This document shows positions 25,878-34,178 of a stretch of DNA of 58,851 nucleotides, piece after piece. How positions within the stretch are numbered: position 1 is the stretch's first letter; every line of letters begins with the position of its first letter. Location: positions 1 to 58,851 of the forward strand of contig WRNH01000002.1 of NCBI GenBank assembly GCA_009776745.1. The letters are read 5' to 3'. The notes beneath the pieces were generated by a model. It was not told the DNA's origin, did no database searches, and saw only the letters and a list, made by a program, of their open reading frames with translations. The position numbers and the translations under genes are program-made. The stretch comes from Endomicrobiia bacterium (lineage in GTDB: Bacteria; Elusimicrobiota; Endomicrobiia; Endomicrobiales; Endomicrobiaceae).

Positions 25878-26870
25878 TCAAAACCACTTTTTCTTTTTAA
25901 AATACACCAGCAGCGCCAAAATTGCAACAAGCATAAGAGCGACGGCAAAAAACCATGAACCGGCTTCGCCGAAAAGCGAATATTCCGGAAAAGTCACATT
26001 CATCCCGAAATATCCCGATATCAGAAGCGCCGGCATGATTACCGTGGCGATTATCGTCAAAAATTTCATCACTTCCGTAAGTTTAAGCGTAACATTCGAC
26101 ATGTAAACTTCCAGCAGTCCGACTACCATCTGGCTTCGCATTGCTATAGACTGGCTTATTCTCGCGCATTGAAAAAAAATGTCGCGGAAATACGCCGTAT
26201 ATTCTTTGGCGACGACGCTGTTGTTTGAACGGGTAAAATACAAATATGCCGCCTGCTGAGATTCCGCTATTTTTTTTATCGCCAGTATAACCTTTTTAAT
26301 ATCCAAGATCTCTTCCATGTGCTTCTTTTCGGGCTCTTCAAGAATAGCGTCTTCCAAAGCATCCATTTTATCGTCGATTTTTTCCATCGTAAACTCATAA
26401 CTTGAGACGACTTTATTAAAAATGTTGTACATAAGGTTGGAATTGCTTTTAAGCTCTATCTGCGGCCTTGCTTTTGCTTTTTCATAAATCGTTTCTATAA
26501 AAAAAAGCTCTTCGGTATGCACGGTAACGATAAAATCTTTGCCGGCAAAAATATTCAGTTCGTAAATGCTTTCGTCAAATTCCTGGAGATAGTTCGGTTT
26601 AAGCTGGATACCGTGCACGGCTCCGAAAACATAGTTCTCAAACTCCTCCATTTTAGGATAATACTGCGGAAACAAACAGTCTTCAAGCGACAGTTCGTGA
26701 AATTTAAAAGCTTCCGTCAAAAGCACGGTTTCTTCATGGCTTAAACCGCTATTGTCCAAAAAAATATCAGCCCAAATAAACTTCGGCTTTTTATTGACGA
26801 TTTCAGCTATGGCGGCGGCGTCATTTTCAGTATGGAACTCGCCGTTGAATGAGTAGATAGCCTTGATCAT
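25878..26870 (-). CDS. corA: CorA-family divalent cation transporter
   Basis: 330 residues. A long N-terminal alpha/beta and coiled-coil cytoplasmic domain (about 1-265) is followed by two transmembrane helices at the C-terminus (FLTIIATVIMPALLISGYF and WFFAVALMLVAILALLVYF) joined by the GMN signature (YFGMNVTFPE) that forms the pore mouth. It ends with a basic KKKKWF tail, usual for CorA. Transports Mg2+ and possibly Co2+/Ni2+. It sits between gatC (4 bases upstream) and gatA (12 bases downstream), an odd place for a cation channel. Confidence 0.92.
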   Translation of the reverse strand: MIKAIYSFNGEFHTENDAAAIAEIVNKKPKFIWADIFLDNSGLSHEETVLLTEAFKFHELSLEDCLFPQYYPKMEEFENYVFGAVHGIQLKPNYLQEFDESIYELNIFAGKDFIVTVHTEELFFIETIYEKAKARPQIELKSNSNLMYNIFNKVVSSYEFTMEKIDDKMDALEDAILEEPEKKHMEEILDIKKVILAIKKIAESQQAAYLYFTRSNNSVVAKEYTAYFRDIFFQCARISQSIAMRSQMVVGLLEVYMSNVTLKLTEVMKFLTIIATVIMPALLISGYFGMNVTFPEYSLFGEAGSWFFAVALMLVAILALLVYFKKKKWF

Positions 26871-26874
26871 TTAA

Positions 26875-27168
26875 TTATTCCGCCTCTATGACCTTTGCAA
26901 CTTTGTAAAAAGAACCTTCTTTTTGCGGGGCGGCATTGATCATCTGCTCAATAATTTCTTTAGGGCACGGCTTTACGATATCATCCCTCCAGACATTTCT
27001 GAGCGATGTAACGTGAGTCGTAGGTTTTAAACCGGAAACGTCAGGCTCCTGAAGAATCTCGGCAAGTTCAAGCATTTGACTCAAATCTTTAACATACTTC
27101 TCTTTTTCCTCTTCTCTTACTTCAATCCTTGCTAAAAAAGCAGTTTTTTCAAGTTCTTCTTTTATCAT
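26875..27168 (-). CDS. gatC: Aspartyl/glutamyl-tRNA amidotransferase subunit C
   Basis: 97 residues, normal for GatC, the small wrap-around subunit that stabilises the GatA-GatB interface. Typical LARIEVREEEKEKYVKDLSQMLELAEIL N-terminal helices (shown in part: LEKTAFLARIEV) and the conserved V-SLRNVWRDD region (Leu-Arg-x-Asp) are visible. First gene of gatC-corA-gatA-gatB, with AGGTAAGG just upstream of the ATG and a strong promoter about 28 bases further up. Confidence 0.93.
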   Translation of the reverse strand: MIKEELEKTAFLARIEVREEEKEKYVKDLSQMLELAEILQEPDVSGLKPTTHVTSLRNVWRDDIVKPCPKEIIEQMINAAPQKEGSFYKVAKVIEAE

Positions 27169-27195
27169 ATCCTTACCTCTTTAAAACAATAATGA

Positions 27196-27224
27196 ATTAT
27201 ACAAAAATGAATTGGCAGTTGCAA
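27196..27224 (-). promoter_or_regulatory. Promoter of gatC-corA-gatA-gatB
   Basis: Minus strand TTGCAA (27219-27224), 17-base spacer, TATAAT (27196-27201). The leader of about 20 bases carries the gatC ribosome site. Divergent from the mltD-like promoter about 25 bases away. Confidence 0.7.
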
Positions 27225-27248
27225 TAAAAATTTCGCGTAAAAAAAGGT

Positions 27249-27275
27249 TTGAAATTTTTTCTAAATTTATATAAT
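27249..27275 (+). promoter_or_regulatory. Promoter of the MltD-like gene
   Basis: TTGAAA (27249-27254), a short 15-base spacer, TATAAT (27270-27275). The start codon at 27284 lies 8 bases after the -10, and no Shine-Dalgarno sequence is present, so transcription and translation would start almost together. Confidence 0.55.
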
Positions 27276-27283
27276 ATTAAGTT

Positions 27284-28735
27284 ATGAATTGCGGCAAAAA
27301 AACATTATCGGCGTTATTTTCTTTATTTTTCGCGGTCCAGCTGTCTTATGCCGCGGGAAAAGCAAATATACCCGTTCTGCCGGACAAAACCGCTAAAAGC
27401 GATATCTCGGAAAAAGAAATAAATTATCCGATCGAAGTTACCATCCCGCAAATCCCCGAAGAAGAAACCGATCCCATTATTAACTTTGTCGCGAACGCTA
27501 TTTCATCGGCGCCGTCAAACAACGAAACTAAAGGCGCAATTTTGGAAGCGGAAGCCCTGTATAAAAGAGCGGTCGACGCTTTTAAAAACGGAAAATCCGA
27601 AAACGCGAAAAGATATTTTACTCTTTTTGTGGACAAACTTGAAAAAGCGGGAATTGATCCTGGGCTTTATTTTTTTCTTTTTGACGATTTTGACAACATT
27701 ATCACAAAACTTAAAAGAATTTACGCGATAGACATGCCGGCTCCGGTTCTTGAGCCTTACAAACTTTCCATCCCTATGGAGTGCGAAGATAATTCTCTTG
27801 TGGAAAAATACATAGAGCTCTATTCAACCGGAAAAACAAAAGAAAGAGTTAAAGCCGCGATCGAAAGAAGCGGCGCTCACAGGGAAATAATTTTAAGAAC
27901 GCTTCAGAATTTTAACCTTCCGGAAGAACTTCTCTGGCTTCCCGTTGTTGAAAGCTTATACAATAATAAAGTAGTGTCCACAGCGGGAGCCGTAGGGATA
28001 TGGCAGATCATGGCGCACAGAGGAAGAGGACTCGGCCTTCAGATCAACTATTGGATAGACGAAAGAAGAGATCCCGAAAAAGCTACCAGGGCCGCGTGTT
28101 TATATTTAAAGGAATTGTACGTGATGCTTAATGACTGGCATCTTGTGCTTGCCGGTTATAACAGGGGAGAATTCGGTCTTTTGCGCGACATGAAATTTTC
28201 AAACGCTTCAAATATAACAGAGATGACAGACAGAAACGCAATCCCGAGAGAAACGCAAAAATATGTTCCGCAGTTCATTGCGGCGGTAATAATCGCGAAC
28301 AATCTTGAAAAATACGGTTTTGACGACGTTAATTTTGCACCGCCTCTAAGATATGACAAAATCAAAACGGATAAAGTCATAGACCTGAAGATAGCCGCGC
28401 AATGCGCCGAAACTACGGTTGAAGAGATCAAAAAACTTAATCCTGCCTTGAATGCGTGGTGTACGCCGCAAGGATATCCGGGATTTGAACTTAAAATACC
28501 TTACGGCACAAAAGAGAAATTTCTTGAAAACATATCTAAAGTCAAAGACCTTAATCCGTCGCCCGGATTTATAAAACATAAAGTCGCTAAAGGCGAATAT
28601 ATTGAAAAAATCGCCGCAAAGTATAAAACGACGGTCAAAGAAGTTTATAAAGACAACCCCGGACTTTCCAAGAAAAAATATTTACAAATCGGGCAGATTA
28701 TCATTGTCCGCCCGGGAAGAAATTACTACAAATAA
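27284..28735 (+). CDS. mltD: MltD-like membrane-bound lytic transglycosylase with LysM repeats
   Basis: 483 residues. An N-terminal signal sequence (about residues 1-23) is followed by a linker and helical region, then an SLT lysozyme-like domain about residues 200-340 with the catalytic Glu in WLPVVESLYNN, the GAVGIWQIM motif and AGYNRGE. Two LysM modules follow: one degenerate (about 365-415) and one clear (KHKVAKGEYIEKIAAKYK, about 430-480). It cleaves peptidoglycan glycan strands in the periplasm. Shares a bidirectional promoter region with gatC. MltD homology is by domain order; it is not certain that it is the E. coli orthologue. Confidence 0.88.
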   Translation: MNCGKKTLSALFSLFFAVQLSYAAGKANIPVLPDKTAKSDISEKEINYPIEVTIPQIPEEETDPIINFVANAISSAPSNNETKGAILEAEALYKRAVDAFKNGKSENAKRYFTLFVDKLEKAGIDPGLYFFLFDDFDNIITKLKRIYAIDMPAPVLEPYKLSIPMECEDNSLVEKYIELYSTGKTKERVKAAIERSGAHREIILRTLQNFNLPEELLWLPVVESLYNNKVVSTAGAVGIWQIMAHRGRGLGLQINYWIDERRDPEKATRAACLYLKELYVMLNDWHLVLAGYNRGEFGLLRDMKFSNASNITEMTDRNAIPRETQKYVPQFIAAVIIANNLEKYGFDDVNFAPPLRYDKIKTDKVIDLKIAAQCAETTVEEIKKLNPALNAWCTPQGYPGFELKIPYGTKEKFLENISKVKDLNPSPGFIKHKVAKGEYIEKIAAKYKTTVKEVYKDNPGLSKKKYLQIGQIIIVRPGRNYYK

Positions 28736-28773
28736 CGGCACGGCAAAATCGCATAGATGCTGTTAATACGTTA

Positions 28774-29883
28774 TTACTCTTTTTCAAGAATAATTACGGC
28801 AATCTCGCTGAAATTGAACAGCCTCATCGGCGGTCCCCACCAGCGCGTTCCGGAAGTAACATACATTTTAGAACCTTTGTTTTCGTATAAACCGTAATTA
28901 TATTTCATAAGTCTTCTTATTATTTCTATCGGCGGAATCTGTCCCGCGTGCGTATGGCCGGAAAGCTGTATAATGCCGTGTCCCTGCTCGGACGTTATGT
29001 CAAAAGATTCCGGACGATGGCTCAAAAAAATTGTAGGCAGAGAAGGATTTATATTTTTAAACGCTTTTTTAATGCTTGAGGCATCTCTGAAATCGATGTC
29101 ATTTATTCCAGCTATATTGACAATATTTTCAATCTGCGCGTTTTCATTTTGAAGCACCAATATATTCAGTTTTCTCGACTTTTCAAGATATGACTCCAAG
29201 CTGGCATAATATTCGTGGTTGCCGGTTACCGCGTAAATGCCGTGCTTTGCGCGAAGCTGTCCGAATCCGTAATCCAAAAACTTATCGCCTTTGTTTATAT
29301 CCGTGTCAATAATATCGCCGGTCAGCACAATCAAGTCCGGATTTAAAGCCATAACTTTATCGAAAATCTTTTTGATGCTTGCGTGAGTCGTAAAATTGTT
29401 TATATGCAAATCCGAAAGCTGGACGATTTTTAAAGAATCCGTAGGAAGATCCGGCATTTTTATTTTTACTTCTTTAATATTAAGAAAAAACGCCACATTG
29501 ATAAGCGCCCACATACACCCCAGCGTTGAAACCCCGAGAGTTAAAAGAGTTGAATAATATCTGAAATCTTTTATTTTAAATATGAGATTAAAAGCGTTTA
29601 CAGCATCGTTTAAAATAAAAAACGTTATGGAAATTCCCCATATTCCCGTGCATATATATCCAAAAGGCCCGATAAAAGATATGCCCGGCATATCAAAACG
29701 GCTCCCTATAAACGCAATTATGCTGAAAAATCCGAGAATAATAATGCCCGCAAAAAGATACCATTTGTACGGAGCCTGAAGATTAAAACCGGAATTTATG
29801 CGCCACGCTATATACGCATAGCCTCCGAAATAAATAGATAAAGAAATTACCGCGAACATAATCATCCCCCATTTTGAATTCAT
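28774..29883 (-). CDS. Membrane-anchored metallophosphoesterase (YkuE/YaeI-like), copy 1
   Basis: 369 residues. Four hydrophobic segments in the first 140 residues anchor a calcineurin-like phosphoesterase domain with every metal-site motif: SDLHIN (D-x-H), GDIIDTD, GNHEYY, LSHRPE and SGHTHAGQ. Relatives of this type hydrolyse lipid headgroup or nucleotide phosphates; the substrate is not evident. AAGGA upstream of the ATG. Close paralogue of the gene at 31230: the same architecture and the shared ending region KMYVTSG-RWW, separated by one unrelated gene. Confidence 0.85.
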   Translation of the reverse strand: MNSKWGMIMFAVISLSIYFGGYAYIAWRINSGFNLQAPYKWYLFAGIIILGFFSIIAFIGSRFDMPGISFIGPFGYICTGIWGISITFFILNDAVNAFNLIFKIKDFRYYSTLLTLGVSTLGCMWALINVAFFLNIKEVKIKMPDLPTDSLKIVQLSDLHINNFTTHASIKKIFDKVMALNPDLIVLTGDIIDTDINKGDKFLDYGFGQLRAKHGIYAVTGNHEYYASLESYLEKSRKLNILVLQNENAQIENIVNIAGINDIDFRDASSIKKAFKNINPSLPTIFLSHRPESFDITSEQGHGIIQLSGHTHAGQIPPIEIIRRLMKYNYGLYENKGSKMYVTSGTRWWGPPMRLFNFSEIAVIILEKE

Positions 29884-29933
29884 ATTTTCCTTTTAATTAA
29901 TTTTTATTTTGCGCAGCGCGGCTGCTGATAGTT

Positions 29934-30028
29934 AGATGATAAGACGTGAAGACGACAGGAAGATTGGCAGTTGCAGATACAAAAACCCTTACCGCTGTTT
30001 ACCTTCTTACCCTTCTGCCTTCCGGTCA
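29934..30028. repeat. Heptamer-type imperfect inverted repeat
   Basis: Left arm runs aagacgt gaagacg acaggaa gattggc agttgca; right arm (reverse) runs gaaggca gaagggt aagaagg taaacag. Symmetry is loose, but both arms show seven-base units rich in gaag/gg. It lies between the copy-1 phosphoesterase start and the stop of the next gene. Confidence 0.4.
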
Positions 30029-31030
30029 ATGAGTCTCTAAATCTGAAAAATATTCTTCGGCAAGTTTTTCCCAGCTGTCCTGAACCATCTCGGTCAGTAA
30101 ATACGGAAAACCGCTGCTGTCATAAGGCGCCTGCCAGAAACCGCGGTATTTGCCTCCGGTATACTTTTTATCAGTCTGCAAATCCGGCGCATAATTCATA
30201 TCGACCGAAACTTCAAGCTCATACCAGTAATTTTTTTTAAACAATATTTTTTTTTGGTTTATCTCCGGTTCTTTGACGTACACAAACGGAGCGGAAAGAG
30301 AAGGCTTCTTTCTGATAAGATATATCAAACGTTTGGGCGGTTCAGGCAATCCGTCCGCGCCGACTAAAATAATTTCCTCTCCGGGCTCGCCGACAATTTC
30401 CGGCTTGATTTCATTTTTTGCATTCTTTAGCATTTTTTCAATATCTGCTTCAGAAGGAGTTATTTCCGCGCCGACCATATCTTTTGCCATATCAAGATTT
30501 TTCTTGCAGATTTCAACAATGCTTTCAAGCGGTATGAATTTAAACCTGTAAGCGTCTATGTACTTTTTGCTGATCCTTAAAGGTATTGCATAATAGCCTT
30601 CCGAAGAAACAACCCGCGCCGAAACAATATAAAATTCTCCTGCGTCTATGGCGTTAAAAAACTCTTTTGCGGCGATATAAATATCTCTCGGATCTATCGA
30701 AGCGATTTTTATCCATTTAGGAACCATTGCCGCATCCTTAGAAGCGTCATAAATAGAAACATTATCTCCGCCGACATACCATATCCCGCGGGATTCTCCG
30801 TTTTTACCGACTACATACATAGCCATTTGTTTTTTGAAAAATTCTTCCCTGCTCATGTATAAGACGCCTTTGTTTTTTAAACTTTCGGCCGGATACAAAT
30901 CAAAATCCGCGTAATCTTTTTTTGCCGCCTTCATTTTTTTTGTATCGGAACCGCCTCTGTCCGCAATACAGGGAACGCACAAAAAGCCTGCGATCAAAAC
31001 TGAAATAATAATTTTAGCCGGTTTTAACAT
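30026..31030 (-). CDS. Secreted protein of unknown function
   Basis: 334 residues. A Sec signal peptide (LKPAKIIISVLIAGFLCVPC, possible cleavage or lipidation near residue 20-23) precedes a mixed alpha/beta globular region with no family I recognise. Visible features: a tract of predicted strands (EEIILVGADGLPEPPKRLIYLIRKK) given here only in part as LVGADGLPEPPK, and a Tyr/Trp-rich C-terminal third (WYELEVSVDMNYAPD). No catalytic motif stands out. Flanked by two paralogous metallophosphoesterases, so it may belong to their pathway. Ribosome site AAAGGAA and a TATAAT are upstream. Confidence 0.7.
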   Translation of the reverse strand: MLKPAKIIISVLIAGFLCVPCIADRGGSDTKKMKAAKKDYADFDLYPAESLKNKGVLYMSREEFFKKQMAMYVVGKNGESRGIWYVGGDNVSIYDASKDAAMVPKWIKIASIDPRDIYIAAKEFFNAIDAGEFYIVSARVVSSEGYYAIPLRISKKYIDAYRFKFIPLESIVEICKKNLDMAKDMVGAEITPSEADIEKMLKNAKNEIKPEIVGEPGEEIILVGADGLPEPPKRLIYLIRKKPSLSAPFVYVKEPEINQKKILFKKNYWYELEVSVDMNYAPDLQTDKKYTGGKYRGFWQAPYDSSGFPYLLTEMVQDSWEKLAEEYFSDLETH

Positions 31031-31067
31031 AATTTTTCCTTTTTATATTTCTTAAATAAACACCATT

Positions 31068-31073
31068 ATTATA
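31068..31073 (-). promoter_or_regulatory. -10 hexamer upstream of the unknown secreted gene
   Basis: Minus strand TATAAT about 38 bases before the ATG at 31030, leaving room for a leader with the AAAGGAA ribosome site. No good -35 is visible at 16-18 bases. Confidence 0.4.
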
Positions 31074-31131
31074 GCTTAAAAATCCGCAGAATGCTCTATA
31101 ATCAAAATACCCGCAGCATATTTTCATTTTT

Positions 31132-31187
31132 TTAGGGTGTGTTGACGCATATTACGCGCATGCGTAATATGCGTCAACACACCCTAA
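31132..31187. repeat. 56-base near-perfect palindrome
   Basis: Arms of 26 bases (31132-31157 and 31162-31187) are exact reverse complements around GCAT. Each arm ends in a gggtgtgttgacgcata-type sequence and is flanked by TA, as for Tc1/mariner-type insertions, although TA also continues the palindrome. A shortened relative with the same attacgcgcatgcg core is at 33576-33595. No T-tract follows either arm, so it is a poor terminator. Confidence 0.85.
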
Positions 31188-31229
31188 TATGACGACGGCG
31201 ATTTCTCCCGTATTGCCGAGCCTCATCGG

Positions 31230-32360
31230 CTATTCCTGTTTTTCAAGCGTGATTTTTACTATTTCGCTTGCGTTAAAAGTCCTCATCGGGATGCGCCACC
31301 AGCGGTTTCCGGAAGTTACGTACATTTTTGCAGCTCCGCTTTCGTATACGCCGTAATTATATTTCATCAGCTTTCTTATAAACTCAAGCGGAGGGATCTG
31401 CCCCGCGTGGGTATGTCCGGAAAGCTGCACTGCGGACATTTCTTTATTTTTTACAAAATCAAAATACTCCGGCCTGTGGCTTAAAAAAAGCACCGGGACA
31501 TTGTTTTCTATTCCTTCAAATGCCGCTTCAATATCCACGTCGTCAACTTTATGCGCTTTGCCTTTCTTATCATTTATTCCGGCAATCGCGATTATCTCTT
31601 TGTCTCCGTCTTTCAGCATAATATTTTCATTTCTAAGCAAAACAATGCCGAGCTCTTCGCAAAGTTTTATATAGTATCCGGCTCCCGTATAATATTCATG
31701 GTTTCCCGTAACGGCAAAAATACCGTATCTGGCATGAAGTTTATCCAATCCGTATTTTGCGTATGTTTCGGAAAGATCCGAATCCGCAATATCTCCGGTT
31801 ATTGCAATAATATCGGAATTCAGGCTGTTTGCCATATCGACAATTTTTTGCACTGACCTGAAAGAAACATGTTTGTCTATATGAATATCGGAGAGAAGAG
31901 TGATGCTGAGGCTGTCGGTTTTTAAATCGGGAACTTTTATTTTTACTTCCTTAACTTTCAAAATAAACGCCGCGTTCATCAATGACCAAACGACAAGCGC
32001 GGCTATAAAAACAAGCGAGACGACCGTTGAATAGTATCTGAATTTTTTTATTTTAAAAATTAAATTCACGCAATTTATCAAATCATTCAGAATGAAAACG
32101 GTTGCCGAAATCCCGACAATACCCATCCATATCCCGCCCGGCACGCCAAGATAAACGGCAAACGGTTCTATATTATATTTGCTGAACGCATATGCGATAG
32201 CCGAAACGGCCGCCATCAGAGCCGCAGCGATATAAATATAATGCTTGTAAGGCGCGATTAATTTAAGCCCCGCGTTCACCCTCCAGGCCGCATACATGCT
32301 GCCCGCGAAATAAAAACAAAAAAACGAAAGAAAAAATAAAAAGTATCCCCATTCTCTCAT
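31230..32360 (-). CDS. Membrane-anchored metallophosphoesterase (YkuE/YaeI-like), copy 2
   Basis: 376 residues. Same plan as the gene at 28774: N-terminal hydrophobic helices (about residues 5-145) and a calcineurin-like domain with SDIHID, GDIADSD, GNHEYY, LSHRPEYF and SGHTHAGQ. An insertion after the GNHE motif (KDGDKEIIAIAGI, DKKGKAHKVDD) distinguishes it from copy 1. The ATG at 32360 follows GGAGAG; an in-frame ATG at 32399 falls inside a repeat element and has no ribosome site. Tandem duplication is the likely origin. Confidence 0.85.
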   Translation of the reverse strand: MREWGYFLFFLSFFCFYFAGSMYAAWRVNAGLKLIAPYKHYIYIAAALMAAVSAIAYAFSKYNIEPFAVYLGVPGGIWMGIVGISATVFILNDLINCVNLIFKIKKFRYYSTVVSLVFIAALVVWSLMNAAFILKVKEVKIKVPDLKTDSLSITLLSDIHIDKHVSFRSVQKIVDMANSLNSDIIAITGDIADSDLSETYAKYGLDKLHARYGIFAVTGNHEYYTGAGYYIKLCEELGIVLLRNENIMLKDGDKEIIAIAGINDKKGKAHKVDDVDIEAAFEGIENNVPVLFLSHRPEYFDFVKNKEMSAVQLSGHTHAGQIPPLEFIRKLMKYNYGVYESGAAKMYVTSGNRWWRIPMRTFNASEIVKITLEKQE

Positions 32361-32372
32361 AATACTCTCCGT

Positions 32373-32432
32373 GAAGATAGGAAGATAAACGGTAAACATT
32401 TGCGGATGCTTACCATCTTATCTTTCCGCCTT
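32373..32432. repeat. Heptamer-type inverted repeat
   Basis: Arms of about 27 bases (32373-32399 and 32405-32432) are strong imperfect reverse complements (gaagata ggaagat aaacggt aaacat). The right arm contains the TAA stop of the DUF4416 gene. Confidence 0.6.
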
Positions 32433-32954
32433 CTTTGCCAGCTGCCGCATAAGCTTTGCTCTTGCCTCAAGAAGAAATTTTTTTGCTGGCGCGGACAAAT
32501 AATCCGGATAAGACCACGGCAGTTTGATAAAATCTTTTTTTTGATACATCACAGTCACTTCGCCGTATATGCCTTTCGAAAGATATATTCTGTGGCTGAA
32601 ATCTTTTGTAGAAGCAAGAATAACATTAGCCGGATTTAAATAACCCGGATCAATGTTTACGCGCCTTTTATTATTGACGGCAAAGCCGTCTTCGACGGCA
32701 TTTGTAAAAATTTTGATCTCGGCAAGCTCATCCGCAAAAATAAGAGACTCAAACGACACCCAGAAACGTTTAAGATCGCCGCCCATTTCCGAATTGTAGT
32801 AAGAAGTGAAATCAAACGGAACCGTTTCGCTTTTGATATCTATTTTTCCGAACTTTGTTTCAAGTTCTTCAAAAGCTTTTTTTGTTATTTCATCATCCGC
32901 GGATATTATCCCGCAGAAAAGTTTTACCATGTTTGCCGCGCCTATAATGCCCAT
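32418..32954 (-). CDS. DUF4416 family protein
   Basis: 178 residues. It matches the DUF4416 pattern: an N-terminal VKLFCGIISADDEI strand, TVPFDFTSYYNSEMG, and the highly characteristic RRVNIDPGYLNPANVILAS followed by TKDFSHRIYLSKGIYGEVT. Small cytoplasmic protein of unknown function, common in Elusimicrobia, Nitrospirae, Omnitrophica and similar lineages. The ATG at 32954 follows AAAGGA; an ATG 11 codons upstream lacks a ribosome site. Its last codons (KAER and stop) lie within a repeat arm. Confidence 0.85.
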   Translation of the reverse strand: MGIIGAANMVKLFCGIISADDEITKKAFEELETKFGKIDIKSETVPFDFTSYYNSEMGGDLKRFWVSFESLIFADELAEIKIFTNAVEDGFAVNNKRRVNIDPGYLNPANVILASTKDFSHRIYLSKGIYGEVTVMYQKKDFIKLPWSYPDYLSAPAKKFLLEARAKLMRQLAKKAER

Positions 32955-33052
32955 TTTTATTCCTTTGCCAAATATCTTCCGGCGCAATGTGAGGTATTGT
33001 ATGCCGGTCTGCGTGCAGCTGCAACAAATTAAGCGATAATTCCGATTCCTTT

Positions 33053-33466
33053 TTATAAAGCAAGCAGAATCGCGCCGGCCGCAATTAAAGTTCCGCCGAG
33101 AACAGTCTTTAAGCTCATCGGTTCATTTAAAAATATAAAAGCAAAAATCATTACCAAAACTATGCTGATTTTATCTATCGGAGCGACTTTTGAAACGTCG
33201 CCCGTCTCAAGCGCTTTAAAATAAAAAAGCCAAGACAAGCCTGCGGCAAGCCCGGACAAAACAAGAAATATAAGATTTTCCCTGCCGATGGACTTTACTT
33301 CTTTCAGCTGTCCTGCGAAAATGACAATAAACCACGCCATAATCAGGACGATAAAAGTACGCACCGCGGTAGCGACATTGCCGCTAATTCCTTTTACGCC
33401 GGCTTTTGCAAGTATGGCCGTAACCGCCGCAAAAAAAGCCGATAATAAGGCATAATATTTCCACAT
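33053..33466 (-). CDS. EamA/DMT-type small permease
   Basis: 137 residues with four or five hydrophobic helices and the EamA-type ending (FLNEPMSLKTVLGGTLIAAGAILL shown in part: FLNEPMSLKTVLGG). Only one EamA repeat is present, so it would have to act as a dimer, like other half-size drug/metabolite transporters. It starts with MWKYYALLSAFFAA and AAAGGAA lies upstream. Substrate unknown. Confidence 0.85.
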   Translation of the reverse strand: MWKYYALLSAFFAAVTAILAKAGVKGISGNVATAVRTFIVLIMAWFIVIFAGQLKEVKSIGRENLIFLVLSGLAAGLSWLFYFKALETGDVSKVAPIDKISIVLVMIFAFIFLNEPMSLKTVLGGTLIAAGAILLAL

Positions 33467-33575
33467 TTGTTTTTCCTTTATTCGTAAAATATACTAAAAA
33501 CCGCCCGATTTCTCAATGATGTTATTGAAAGACAAAAACAATTTGCCTTTACTCTGCTTCTGCCGCCATGGCGTT

Positions 33576-33595
33576 ATTACGCGCATGCGCGTAAT
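33576..33595. repeat. 20-base perfect palindrome related to the one at 31132
   Basis: attacgcgca/tgcgcgtaat is self-complementary and continues into atgtgtccacgcacccta, a diverged match to one arm of the 31132-31187 palindrome. The other arm is degraded. It looks like a decayed copy of the same small element. Confidence 0.6.
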
Positions 33596-33752
33596 ATGTG
33601 TCCACGCACCCTACGACAAACGCAGGAAAGCTAAAATGAGATCTGCTCTCCGTCGAAGCTGTTCTCCCTCTCCCTTGTCAGGGAGAGAGGGGTGAGGGCG
33701 TTGTGGTCGAGATATTTTTTTCATGCGTTCGCCGTGCACACACCCTGGGGCA

Positions 33753-33782
33753 TTTCCAAAAAAGCGCCGGAATTTGTACAAT
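33753..33782 (+). promoter_or_regulatory. Candidate promoter of DUF1232
   Basis: TTTCCA (33753-33758), 18-base spacer, TACAAT (33777-33782). The ATG at 33790 is seven bases past the -10 hexamer, at or within a base or two of the expected transcript start; no Shine-Dalgarno sequence. Probable leaderless mRNA. Confidence 0.4.
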
Positions 33783-33789
33783 ACTTATT

Positions 33790-34170
33790 ATGAATTTTAT
33801 TAAGAATTTTTTTTCAAACGCAAAAGAAGGTTTGTTTATTCTTTTTTATGCGTTCAGAGATAAAAGAACTCCGCTTTTTTCAAAAACGGTAATTTTTATC
33901 GCGGCGGCATATCTTGTATCTCCTGTAGATCTGATACCGGACACTTTCTTTCCGGCAGGATTTTTAGACGATTTGGCGGTTGTTCCGTCATTGTTTTATT
34001 TTATTTACAAACGTCTGCCGCATGACGTTTTGACCGAATCCCGCGAAAAAGCGCGCAGAACAAACAAAGCCGTTAACAGAAACATTATCGCTTTACTCTG
34101 CGCAGCGGCGGCGGCATTAATTCTTTTTATGATTTTACTGTACTTGCTGTATAAACTATTATTTATGTGA
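33790..34170 (+). CDS. DUF1232 (YkvA-like) membrane protein
   Basis: 126 residues. The DUF1232 core is plain: TPLFSKTVIFIAAAYLVSPVDLIPD followed by GFLDDLAVVP (short forms YLVSPVDLIPD and GFLDDLA are the signature). A hydrophobic C-terminal helix (about 98-122) adds a second membrane segment. Function unknown across the family. The start at 33790 fits the family N-terminus. A secreted coiled-coil gene follows after 8 bases. Confidence 0.85.
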   Translation: MNFIKNFFSNAKEGLFILFYAFRDKRTPLFSKTVIFIAAAYLVSPVDLIPDTFFPAGFLDDLAVVPSLFYFIYKRLPHDVLTESREKARRTNKAVNRNIIALLCAAAAALILFMILLYLLYKLLFM

Positions 34171-34178
34171 GGCATTAA

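Larger units (their letters stand above)
33467..33789. other. Intergenic region with repeat remnants
   Basis: 323 bases between the divergent EamA and DUF1232 genes. It holds the 20-base palindrome at 33576-33595 and an adjacent gtgtccacgcaccct tail like that of the 31132 palindrome, a cctctccc/gggagag hairpin near 33667-33688 of a type widespread in bacteria, and the DUF1232 promoter. No credible gene was seen; an in-frame extension of DUF1232 to 33703 crosses the promoter. Confidence 0.6.
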
